Source of the DNA: Plasmopara viticola
Taxonomy: Eukaryota; Oomycota; Peronosporomycetes; Peronosporales; Peronosporaceae
Direction of reading: 5' to 3'
NCBI GenBank assembly: GCA_001695595.3
Contig: MBPM02000103.1
Span: 62,001 to 126,000 of the forward strand
DNA: 64,000 nt
Shown: in pieces, positions 9,018 through 21,403 of the stretch
Layout of the letters: each line of letters opens with the position of its first letter
How positions within the stretch are numbered: the stretch's first letter is position 1
The notes under the pieces: generated by a model
Told to the model about the DNA's origin: nothing
The model's input: only the letters and a program-made list of their open reading frames with translations
Databases searched by the model: none
Position numbers and translations under genes: made by a program

Positions 9018-12000
9018 GCTTCAAAGTCTACGAGAAAAGTTTATATTGGAAAATAAGGCAGCACAAACTCAATTGCTACAAGCACTGCACTTTTGCATTC
9101 GCAATGCATCCATGATTGATTCACATTAATTTATGCTTCGGGCGGTAAATACCTTTACATTTGATACGCTAGTCGTCTTTAGTGCATGCAAGAGTGTTGT
9201 AAGCCATAGTGAACCGCGGCTAAAATTGATATGGCGTGACTGGGTCGCCACGAATCATCAAGTCAAGACCTTGAGTGCCATCCTTTTCGCTTCTAGCGGA
9301 GATTATGTCAGCCACAATTCTATCTCTGCTCAAAAGTAGAAGCGCTATTGGCACGAATACTAGACCGGTGTCGTCAGCAAGCTGAACATCGGGGTAGTAT
9401 TCGCACTTAAATGTAAGCGAAATGGGGTATTAGCAATGGCATCATTGGCGTTGAGCCAAGGCAGTGTAGAGAAGCCTCATCAATGCATGTAGGCACTTAA
9501 GTCAATTGCGTTGAAGGGGGCGGCATTGCCACCTGAGATGAGCTGAAGCATCAGTCGATTCAAGTTTTTGCTGTTTAATTATGTATAGCGTGTACAGTGA
9601 CGCTATCGTGCGACCCGCCAAATTATAAAGCATTTAGGAGTTTAGTCCGACATTCACAAGCTCTTCATACTAGGATGTTCCTGCAAGGAGACGGTCGTCA
9701 CGTTGGTGAGCACGGACGAGGCTCAGATGGAAGTGCTCTGCGTACAACTAACCAGGTCATTGAGTTTACATTGAATGCTGAGTCGAGCGATCAAGTAGTA
9801 AGGTCATGGAGGGGCTTGCAGTGCCAGAACCCATCAGTTTTGCTGGTGATCGGCGTCTTGCTGTCTCTGAAGGTGCGTCTCCCACCTTTCAAAGCAGAAA
9901 AAAATCTTCTTCATCGGCCCCCATCGACATAGACATAAGTCATGTGCTCTAGTCAACGCAACGGATCTTGCTCTGCTGAATTTTATATAAGTCTACTGGC
10001 ACTGAGATTGGGGCAGTGACTCTACAAATACAACTAATATGGTTTTTTTTGAGATGAACACTGCTGTTTTAATGCATTCCAAATGAGCGGGCTTCTATGT
10101 GGCTTCACCCTACTTGAAAAAAGCTGTAAATCGCCTCTTCCATAGTTGCTACATCTACTTCTAAGAAGCCAAATGCCTACAGTCAAGCCGTCCATGGGCA
10201 CAATCACCTTGACTTGTTCAAGGAGCGACACCAAAATGGTGAAGGCCGTCAGCTCTCTTAGCACTTTGGTTTTCTGAAAATCTACTCCTTCCATTTATGT
10301 AGACCTTTTATGTAGACAAGCGCTGATAGAGATTAAACTTTGCCAAGATGAACGTTGCTGTCAACGTTTAGGTGCGGGAGCGGCTCACCAGATAAGGAAG
10401 TACGAGCGCCACGCTCTCCTGATTTTGCTTGATAAAGGCCCTCTAGCAGCTTCAAGGTAAAAACCTTAATCTTTTGCGGCTTGAATCCCACACTACGCGA
10501 ACGTTCATGGCAATATTTAAAGGCCGACACTAGATTAAAGATGCTTTCGTTGGAGAGCTCACTAGTGTTGGGTACCAAGAAGTAGAGGAAGAAGTCAAAG
10601 ACGACAAACGTCGATTCATTCCGCGGGTATGTTCAATGACCGATGTCACCAACGCGATGAAAGACTTTGTGCCCTTTGTACCATCCAAAATAGACGCAAA
10701 TTGTGGTCCCATGAACATCCACTGACTCTCAGTGCAATGGGTCTGTTGAGAAAGAGCTGGGACTTTCGGATGGTATCTATTTAGCCGATGCAGGTAATGG
10801 CACCAAAGAGCACAGTCGTGCTCTGTGTACACCGCTAGGGCTCTCCGGAGGTTGCGCCTTGTGTATCATGTACGAAAGATACTTAATTTGAACCACCATC
10901 TCTCCAGCGTAACCTTACAGTGGCTATGCGCGTGCTTCCAGCAATGCATCAAATCTCACTTGAGGAATTTCTTGGTACCGTAAGTAATCAGAAGAGAAGA
11001 GAAGTTTTTACCTTCTCTCGGAAACTCTTTTGCACTTGAGCTATTTTTTGGATTAGACATCCTCTTTTAAAGCTGAATGACACTTTTGGATATCACAGGT
11101 TTGAATCCAACAACATTGGTCAAAGTCTGCTTCGTCCGTCTTAAGTTCAGTCTGCTCGCCTGGTGGATCGGAGACAGCTACTCTCCGCGATGTCTGAGGC
11201 TCAGCATAATTGTCATGCTAAGCGCTAGAAGCGTTATTTTGGGGATAGGTTCTAGGCCTTTTCCGACATCTCTAAAGATAATTGCAGTTTGCATACAATG
11301 TGTCTGATATCAAATTACAATGGCTTACAGGCAGTTTTACCAAATCCAAATCAGTGGCTTATATTACCACTGTACCGCAAGACAATCGCGCTACGATGCA
11401 CCAAGCTCGCAGACAGACAAAGTAGGGTCTTGACTTCGAAAAAAATGAATTCTTTTCAGTTCTGGGTCGCTGTTTTGGCGCAGATCAGTTCCGCCTTTTT
11501 ATTAAGACGTGTACGGACTAATTTTGTCTGTTAGCTACTCTCTTTAAACTCTAAGACGTTGCTAAGCAGCCGATCGGTCCGATCTAACTTTTTAAACGAA
11601 CACGGACTGATGAGAGCCAGAACTAACCAAACAATTACACTTTCTAGTTTGAAGACGTTGCAAAGGCACAGATTAGTCTTGCCTTTCTATCAAGACGCAT
11701 ACGGGCACGTTATATCCATACAATGACTCTTTTAAAACTCTAAGACGTTGGTAAGCAACCGATCGGTGCGGTTAATCTATTTAAGCGAACACGGATTCAT
11801 CGGAGCCGAATCTCAGCGGATTGTTATACTTCCAAGCTCTAAGACGTTGTAAAGTCACAGATCAGTCCTGCTTTTTTCTCTAGACGTAGACGAATTTGGA
11901 AGTGTCTTACCTTCGAATGAGTCTCTTCTTCACTATGCACTTCACAAGGAACTAGACCTTACGGTTAAGAATCTTCGGAGAAGGCTTGGCCTTGTGCGTT

Positions 12001-15000
12001 CTTCTAAAAAGCAGCAGCTTTTGCATGACGAAATGTACGTGCTTATGACTGCTCTCAGGGTTGGCCCTTGCGGTCAGGCTGTTGCTCCTTGAGGTTAAAT
12101 CCACACTCTTGACTCTTTGACCATGTTATCAATAAATTCGTGATCAAATCGATTGCCGTGCGTCTTAGCACGAATTTCCTCAGCTGAGTCAGGACGCCAC
12201 TTTCTTTCGTAGAGAATCTCAGGTACGTCCGGCCACTCAAAGCACACAACTTAAAGTATTCTTGGCTTCTTGGTCTGTAATTTAATCCGTAGGTAACATC
12301 AGCCACTTCACTAACACTTGAGAGCGGAAACAGTGCTTTGCAAATGTACTGAGAAGCCTCTGGCCTCTTAGAGAACTCGGAGTCCTGAGAAGCTTAACAA
12401 CACTTAAGATAAATCACATAATTACTGGCTGCATTGTCATCGTCTTGGGTAGGTCGATGATGGATCATAGCCTCTATATTTCAGGGACCGAAATAGGTCC
12501 GATGAAACGACATTTCATGCGAATCGTAGCTGTTAAGTGTTACTCTTTCGAGTGATTAAAATGTAAGTAAATATTGCGAAAGATTTTGGTAGAGATGTTT
12601 GCACTTCTCTTTTCATGTTCCTCGATAAAAAGTATTTTCTAAGCGGATGCAATCCTACTTCTTTTTCTGTGGATGACATTCAGTTGGATCTACGCGAAGT
12701 TAGATAGCTATTTCCGTTAGAACTTTGGCCTCTAATGACAAACTTGGAAGGAGAAGATAATACGAGTCTAAGCCAACGAAAAGGATGTAGAGCCCGTAGA
12801 TAAGTAACTCATGTTGTTAGTTAACCATTGATGGCTTGATGGTTCACGGGTATGACACAAATTGCGTAGTGTGTCTCTCAAAAGTACAATTTCTTCCTCT
12901 TGCTCAAAATATTTGCCTGCGAATGCTCTATTGTTGAAATCAGCAAACAAGATTATTATTTTAAAAACATCGTTTGTTGGATTAGTGGTAAGGACTAACC
13001 CTTACTCAGCACCATTGTGTAATATTTTACTTTCACCGATAACTAATCTTGTTGTCGATTTCATTTCTAATAAGACAAATGCTCAATTACTGAGGTGACA
13101 CACGAAATTTGCAATTGTACTGCTGCCATTTACCTCTGAGAAACTAAAAAGTTTATAGAATCCTGCAGTCTGCTGATACTGGCGGACTCTTATAAGGAAC
13201 GAACCTATTCGGCACACATATGACCATCAGGCAACTCGCACGACCTTCTTAATTAAGAATCTCCCACGTGTGCTGTTGGCCCTACAAATATCTCTGGTGA
13301 GCCGAAAAATCGTTTTTTTCGGCCTAAATGACCACTTTTAGGATTTTTACAATTCACAAGCAGTGTCAAGCTTCTAGTCTCTGTCGTGTGAGACAACATT
13401 TCGGGCTAGATCCGTTAGACCCACCCTATGTTGAAGCAGACCGTCAATCAACTAATGGCGATGCAGCTGCTACCGCTGTCTATGGCATTTTTTATCACTT
13501 TTGCTCTAAATATGAGATTGCACTGACGATCTAGGCTAACGTGCGATTTACGTGTCTGTCAAATGCTTTAGTTAACACGACTTTAAGATTGATGAGAAAA
13601 ACTTCACCCTCTGGCCTGAACGGATGTGTAGCGGCAAGCACATTTCAGTTTTAGACTTTTATCCAGCAAAGAAGATATACTACGCGAAAAATGACAACCG
13701 TCTTACCATCCTTTGGGAATGTGCATTAACTGTTGTCTCAAAGAAATTCATATATAAATAGATCACAAAGTTTCTAAGTCTTTAAATATATAGTCCGGAA
13801 TTTACCAATCCGTAAGTAGCTTCTTGCCACGAACGGGATAGTTTTTTTCGGTAGCCCTCACCTGTTTAGACTGCTGAAATGAGATGCTTTGCTCTTGTTA
13901 GTCTTCGTGACATTACAGTAATCCGCAGCCAGTGGCATAGGTGTATTGATGCTAAATGCATTGCTATGTATGGTAAAGCCAGAACAGATGTCCTGCGATA
14001 TATTTTCTTAAGCTTTCAAGTATGCTAGATACACCTTAACATAAACCGAAGAACAAGTAAATGCACGTCAAAAAGGATAGACCCGATTTTTTGTTTAGCA
14101 AATAATAATGTATTCCGGTAAACTCATCGCATTTTGACTTAGCATTGTCACGGGGAATCTAAAGGGAGCCAAGCTTAAAGCTAAAAGGTATTCTTCTCGC
14201 TAAAAATGCCTTTTAAGAATGCTGGCTTATAGGTATGCAATCGGTGTAAATGCTGGTAGAAATCTGATAAGAAATCAAGAAAGTAATAAACGGTAGCTGT
14301 TTCGGTCGCATTTTCAAATAGATTGTAGAACCAAAACAGATTAATATTGTATCAGATTTAATAGCAACTTTTTTTTCTTTAAGCCGAGATCGTGACAATC
14401 GATCCTGGGACGTTTGTAGATCTCAAAACGCTTTTCACCGCGTCACATCTGGTGCCAATTCGGGTAGATTGTCCTCAAAAACTTTTGCGAAGAATTTTTA
14501 ATGAAACAAATCGCTTTTCGGTATATCGGGCGTGCAAGTCGTGCTGCATGCTAGCCGCGATGGCTCTTATGGACCAAAGAGGCCCATAGGAGGCAGCAGC
14601 ATTTGTATCCACGTTTGCTCCAAAACAGCCAGAAAACGTCACGACGCGCTACAGAAAGTACTGCCGTTCAAGGTAATATCAGCTGATATAACCTTGGTAA
14701 ATTGGGACATCAGCCGCTTCGTGTTTGAACCAACGAAGTTGAATTTATGGGGCTTAGAATAATCGCTGGTAGAAGCTTAGCCCTCAAAGTCGAGAAAAGC
14801 TCGACACTAATAGAAAAAGTGTCCTGCCAATGTCTACATGACCGATGCGCGGTGGATACACATCATGCAAGCTTAGCCTTGAGAGCTTGACAGCTCTCGA
14901 TAAAAACCGGTAGCGGTCGATCGCTGACTGCATGTGGAAAGGTACGAGAACCTAGCTTACGCCTTAGTAGACTCTAATGCGTCGCAAAAATGTTTGCGCA

Positions 15001-18000
15001 CCGGCAATCTATTGACTGCCTAGGTTAGACGATGCTCTAGCAGAAAGCAACAAAATTTAATCTGTTTCAGTTTGACTGGCTGATAAAACGTCACTAAACT
15101 TTTTCAGGTTGAAATTGACTTGGCTATGAACTTTGAGAATTTTGACACCACTATGTCAGATAAATACGACTTAACTCTTGATGTATCAAGGCTAGAAAGT
15201 CACGAGCTCTGAATCAAATTAAGGGCAAGGTCATATAGCTATTCCGCGCAAAAGATTTTTGGTGAGTCATGTTCCTACCCCACTTAAGCGTGGTCGCCTT
15301 TGAAAGCAATTTGAGCACGAAAAGGACCAAAATAAATCTAAAAAGTATCAAAGGTGATGTGGGGTTTAAATTTGCCAGCATCACAGGTACCATGAGATAG
15401 TGGAAATAGCGCCATTAATTTAAATATCATGTATTGATTGATGCGTAACATGATACCGTTAAGTGTAAGTAACAAACTTTTGCAAGCGTTTACCACTAAT
15501 TCACTCGAGACAAAAGGCAACACTGGTCTACAGGTGCGTAACTTAGTACCACCAAAAGCGGGTGACGCAAAAAATATTTTGCAATATGTAATTTGACTTT
15601 TGATTTTAAAAATGACCACAGGAAAGACAACGAACTCCTTTCTAATAGAGAAGTTGAATGTTTAACTGGTCATAGTGTCCCGGCAGATGCGCTATAATCT
15701 AAGTCACTGCCAGAGTTGTCAGACTTGCTATCCCTTCAAGAACCTGCACCAATTGAGCTTTTAGCTAGGTCGAAAGCCAGAATCATCTTGAAGGTAATGT
15801 TCTTATATTTACAATCTCTTATGAGGGAAAAATCTTTTCAACTAAAATGTCCTGGACCAACCTCATCGACAACGTATATTGTGTCTTGGCTAAGAGACCT
15901 CGAGATACTAAGAATGTTCGTAAACAAGACACCTATAATATCTTTGCCGAACAGACGAGAATGATGTCTTGCCAGGCACGACGCACTTTGTTACTATAGC
16001 CATGAAAGAAGTGAGAGCTCATTAATGCTTTAGTCTTAGCGAAAATGCACCGAATGGTATTGTGTAAGAGTCGAAAGCTCTCGACTCATCACCCACTTTT
16101 CATAATTGTAAATCTATACGCAAAGACGCGATTAAACCTTTTTACAAAGGGTCTTTAGTAAAATACTATATGGTGGATCCCCGCGATTGCGAAGCAGATA
16201 GATACGTCAGCCAAACTATACACGCGATTGATTTATTTCTGAGCTCTTGAGACTGATCCTTTGTGAGGATGAAGTAGCACGATCAATTGATACAGGACAC
16301 GCAACATGGGCTGTAAATTGACAGTTTGGCTCGGCCCTCATAGATATAACGTTTGATTACACAGTGAATCGACGCGGTCTGTGCGCGTCTGGAGAGCGTA
16401 CAAGCGCTCTTTGGAGAGCTTTCACAAATAGAAGGTCGACGAAGTTGGCGTCTCAGGCAAAGCCGCTAACGAATGCGGTAGCAATCTTTAATGGAAAGCG
16501 AGGAATATAATTCCTGCTCTTGGTCGAAAAATTTGAAAGCGATCGCATATTGTACACTAGCAATCGCAAAGCTAGTAAAAAGAGCACGCGAATGTGTGAT
16601 TTATAATTATTGAGGTACCACACTGCTACGTTCTTGGCAAGTTACCAATATAAAAAGGAAATGGTGAACCTGTTAAGATTAACAAAATCTCCGGCTAATC
16701 ATCAGCAGCCCTCTCTCGGAAGATAAAGAAGTCACCGCCTTGATAAATTGACTGCCGCACGCGTTGCCCAGAAGAATATGCTTTGTTTGAACACGACTAC
16801 TTTCAAGAAGGTCATCAAATTGCTAATCAATGCCGATTTAATGTTTAACCAACACAAGTGATGAACGACTTAAAATCACAAGCCTCAATAACCGGTTTGG
16901 TCGTTTTATAACTCAGCTAAGTTCAAGAGTAAAAAGTAAAACTTCATGATGCAAGGCACATAATTTTACCCCTTCTTCGCTATGCACTTTGCACATAAGT
17001 GTCGCTAAACTCGGGGTCAACAATTCGATGTCGCCAGCACTTCAAGCCGCAAGCGGATAGTATTCACGCCTAATAAGCCGTCTGATCTAAGAAAGATTGC
17101 TCGTGATTTGGCCTAGCGTTTCTTTCTCGAAAAAAAGAATTTACGTGTACGCGCTTAAGACTGGTTTCGGAGTGGGCAGACCCGTGCTTCTTTAAGGCAA
17201 CACTGGGCCCCGTTAACTTACGAGGAAGAGATAGACATTTGTGTCTATGTCATCGATAATTTTCAGTCATATCAACAGAAGCGCGTCTAGCGCGAAAGCT
17301 CATAACTGCATCAAGAAATCGGCCGCTTAAAACACACAGCTAAAGAACGATGTGTCCTTTTGGCCTTGTAGCGTACACGGTCGTAGCTGTGGATATCACC
17401 AGCTAAAATTTCCGTGAGCAATATCGAGGACAGACACAACAATTTAAAGAGGTGCTGTAGCACCCCAGGATTTCATGACGCTCGTTGATCAAAATACCCG
17501 TAAAGAGCCTTATAAGCGTTAAGGGTGCCAACATTGTATCAATGGTCTTTGCCGATATGTCAAATTTCGCTTGAAACGTACCAGAGCTTTACCTTTCCAG
17601 CCGTAGATTTCCAGTCATCAGCAGTATTTATCCCATTGAAGAACCCATATTTATCATTTCTCAAATCCCTTGCAATTTTAACTGAAATAGGCTCATCGGC
17701 CCACGAATGTGGCGCCTCAGTTCATAAACTGCGCATTGGCCCCTTTCGTCTGGCCATGTGCCTGTGTTTTTTTTGGGTTGAACGCGGTTTCCGATAGTCG
17801 GAGCGGCTTTTGCCAAATCGCAAGCGGCAGACTAGAGTTTAACACAAGATATACAGCGGACCATTACATACGGTCCTTTCAGTGGCGAAAGTGTATCACA
17901 TCGTTCATTGAAAACCTGGTACATTGAATGTTTTAGATGTCATTTGCGTCATGTTTGAGATGCAGAGTAATCATACGGTCAGGAGGTAAGTGAAACGTGT

Positions 18001-19553
18001 ATTTAAATGAAGGGTTGCTAACGCAATTGGCGGTAATAGGCGCCCTGACCTGAAGCTTTTTTTTCTTTAAACTACATGCCAGAGGCCCCATAATGTCTTC
18101 GGGATTAATCGAGACAAATCTAGATAATGTGACCTAATTTGCTGCAGTCGAAGCAGCGGATATTGATTTTCTCGGGATAACTTAAGCTCATTGAGACAAG
18201 TTCTGTCAGCATTTCACTACTCTAGGCCCTTTATGTATCAGACTGCCCTTCCAGGGCATGCTGGAAAAGCGAACCTCTCTGTGGTTGTACTTTTCTTGAG
18301 TGGCTATGAAGTTACAATTGCCGTATCTTCGTTACAACCTGCACACCAAAGAGCTATGTGCGAGGCATACCCATCCTGAGGCTGTCCATGAACAAAACTA
18401 TTTGGACATAATGGGAAAGTGGCCGTCAGCTCCCTTAGTTCGTGAAAATGATTGAAACGTGCAGGCATTTCTTGTAGCTCAAAATTTGTCGGAAGTAGTG
18501 CTGCCCAAAGTTGTTTTTTGTCGTTCTTAGGACACGAATCACTGTGATAAAGGTAGTGCCTAGCTTTCGGTCCATCCCTTCTAAGTATACGAGTGCGAAT
18601 GCCACACGCATCTTATCATCCGCGATTTGAGCGGCCTCAGAAGCCATTATTAATTTCTTCATCTCTTAGTTGTACTTTTCACTGATGTGAAAACCATAAG
18701 TCTCATCGGCTTGCACCCCACATAAGACGCTGCCGCCGGGACAGCTTGAGCCCATACTGCACAAGCTTTTAGCCAAATACTTTGCTGTTGATGCTCGACA
18801 GCCATGGTACGTTCTTTCTGCTTGGACTGTTAATGAAGCTTTCGCCTCAGATTTACAGAAGCAGTCATTTGAGCGAAGTGCAAACACTTCGTCCGTCAGA
18901 TATGGGAAATGATCCAATCTATCTCAGTTGCTTTGCAAGAGTTCAGATAATTAGTCTACCCGCGTGGGTGTAGAACTAGCTGTCACGACGTCTCACAGCA
19001 CTTTGCACAGAGGAGGCATGCAGAAAAATAAACAATTATCTGGTGAACGACCGTCCACATCTTAACGGGAATGGCTTGTGTAATATAGTGCAATTGAATA
19101 GTACCAATTGATCTAGAAGTCACCATTCTCAATTGACTTTTTACAAGAGGTTACGAAAGCTCAACTAAGCAAAGATCCAGCACTCGATGCACCATTCAAT
19201 CTGTATCAAACACTATTTCAGTGTATGGTATACTTGATTTCTGCAAAATGCGCTCGCTTATTCCCATGCAATGATATCTCCGTCGTCACCAATTCTAACA
19301 TGCTCCTGTTAACTAAAAGACGCCTGCTTTTTTCTCTAAGTATCTTTAACGCCGGAGCTGCTATCAAGAGAATGACTGGTCGAGAGATAAAATCCATTGC
19401 GAGTATGAGAGAAAGCTTTCTGTTGATACATTAGCCAAATGCGGCTTGCTAGCATTCTAGTGGTTCTACTGAGGGATAAATTATAAATTGACCACGACAC
19501 AGAGGAGCTACGACCTGTGACAATGAATTCGCTGTAGAATGTCTTGTTCCTCT
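9018..19553. other. 10.5-kb AT-rich gene-poor tract
   Basis: No frame here has the composition or motifs of a conserved gene. The longest open frames (up to 111 codons, e.g. 9597-9932 plus; 10034-10832 minus in three overlapping pieces) look like remnants. A minus-strand patch at 12110-12240 reads EWPDVPEILYERKWRPDS before a stop, and another at 18510-18670 resembles a retroelement Gag helix (see findings). An imperfect tandem array lies at about 11470-11930. Otherwise I see only decayed sequence. No tRNA, CRISPR or satellite is evident. Confidence 0.6.
11470..11930. repeat. imperfect ~189-bp tandem repeat, about 2.5 units
   Basis: The segment CAGATCAG/CAGATTAG followed by TxxTxCTGCC/T-rich sequence recurs at 11481, 11669 and 11858 (spacings 188 and 189). 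The segment CTCTAAGACGTTGxTAAGCA recurs at 11549 and 11738 (spacing 189). A shorter element, AAGACGTTG, also recurs inside each unit at spacings of about 88-102 bp, so the unit itself seems to be an old doubled ~95-bp module. Units are diverged by substitutions and small indels. Confidence 0.75.
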
Positions 19554-21403
19554 CTACTCCCTTGACGCAAGAGACCACACTCGTACAGTCCTATCGTCAC
19601 TCGCACTAGCGAGTACATTTCCATAGATCGGATGGCGTACCACAACATTCACGACACTTGCGTGTCCGTCCAACGCGACAGCCACTCTGCCCCTCTTTCG
19701 TTGCCAAACGACTACTTTGCCATCTACACGCACCAAAAGCTCTCGTTAATCCCACACATTGCCCCTTATGCTCACACCAATCCTTGCAATACCTTCACTT
19801 CCAGAAGCAACTAGTTCACTCTGAGTACCAAGAAAACAGGGACGGAGAATGTACCGCTGTGCTCGAATGCCCTTGAAGGTAGCGGCAATGCGTCCAGTGG
19901 CAATCAAGACACACGCAACTTGCTCGTGCTTGATCAAAGTCACAAGGAGGAATTTGCCACACGGTGAGATGGCAAGACACGACATCGAGTGTTCACTTTC
20001 CAGAAAGACTTTGTCCGTTTTCCTGTCCATGTCGTAAACCCGCACTTCATGGTCGGAAACGAGCACAAACGCGTGGGTCTCTTGCGGATGAAGGACGAAA
20101 TCCACGACGCGCCGTCCACTCCATTGATACACGATCGACGGGTCCCTTGCTTTCTACCGTGACACTGCAACCTGAGATATAAAACTTCAAAGAAAGAGCT
20201 CCTGGATGCAAACGTACCCACAAGACGAGCGATTGATCGACACTGCCACTGACAAAGTGATCTGTCCACGGAAACCACTGGAGTCTTGCCACTCTTCCAT
20301 TCGGATGCGTAAACTGTTGGTCACATTGTCCAGTCTAGTAGAGACAAACAATAAATTGCTAAAAAACCGACCCAAGATTGTCCATCCAAGAAGATATCTG
20401 AAAGCCTGACGTACCGTTCGATTCCAGAGTTGAATCATGCTCGAGTGGCTGCCACTGGCGAGCAAGTATTGACTGTCAAACGACCAGGCGAGGCAATCCA
20501 CTGGCCCGTCGCCACTTGGCAAGACATGGACCACCTTGATCGGGGCCTGCAAACTCGGACAAGCATCTCGGATCGTTTCCAACCATTGCAGCTCGTACAA
20601 CACGATACTTCCGTCTTTTGAAGCCGAGGCCAAGCCGTGGCCATCGGGTGCAAACGCGAGTTCCCAGACATCGTCCTTGTGGTTAAGCAACGTTTGTAGA
20701 CAAGCCCCAGTCACATTTCCCGTCAGTAGAGGAAGAGCTACGGGCACGTCGCCCTCTTTTACAAATTTCTAAAATTGAACATGTACGAAAAAAGCTGTCC
20801 GGATTAAAGAGACCTGTTCAAATTTCGAAAAAGGGCACAACGTACACAGAGGGCTCCGTGGGGTACCATTTCCTCGGCACTCACCAATTCCTCAAACTTG
20901 CCTTGCAACTCGTCGTCTTGCCACGGTCGCACAGCGCGCGCTTGCATCTCCTTGGCATCTTTGCAAAGCAACAAGAGAGCGAGTTGCTTCACTTCCGTCT
21001 CATTGAGTGCGTACGTCGCCACGATTTCGTCCTGGAAGGTCTTGAGGGCTTGGGCCACTTGGTTTTGGAGGAGCAAATCAATAAATTTGCGCTGAAGTAA
21101 CAATAAAGCGGCTTCTCGAGTGGCCACTTTGGACTTCATGTGAATAGCTTGTGAGGTTGTCACAAATTGCAAAGCCGCATCCCATTGGCCACTGGCCACC
21201 AACTGGTGCAACTTTTCCATACCTTGCGATCGCAATTGGACGGATGCCTCCCGTTCCAAGGCAGCAGCAGTGTCGCGAAGGCCCAGATCGTACAACTCAC
21301 GTAGCAAAAGACGGGCCCATTTGTTGCGCTTCTCGTGACTTGTCGTCTCGTCGGGCGGATCAGTGACAGACGGCGACGAGCGCGATGGTCGCATCTTCTT
21401 CAA
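19554..21403 (-). CDS. GID7/WDR26-type CTLH-WD40 protein (GID/CTLH E3 ligase scaffold)
   Basis: Five exons, 21403-20846, 20768-20415, 20334-20218, 20153-19793 and 19723-19554, give 519 residues with frame kept at every GT-AG join. Residues ~27-60 form a LisH-like helix pair (LLLRELYDLGLRDTAAALE), followed by a CTLH region with alternating Leu-rich helices up to ~180. WD repeats start at TLLNHKDDVWELAFAPDG and run to the C-terminus, with GLASASKDGSIVLYEL, LLASGSHSSMIQLW, FVSGSVDQSLVLW and the last strand ASASDDRTVRVWSL. GID7/WDR26 proteins bridge and recruit substrates for the GID/CTLH ubiquitin ligase in cytosol and nucleus. The order LisH-CTLH-WD40 separates it from other WD proteins. The intron 3 acceptor (CACGGTAG) was chosen because an upstream AG leads to a stop. 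Confidence 0.85.

Noticed and set aside
10034..10832. Three overlapping minus-strand frames as a possible broken effector or transposase
   Set aside because: The frames share no recognisable motif and could not be linked into a coherent protein.
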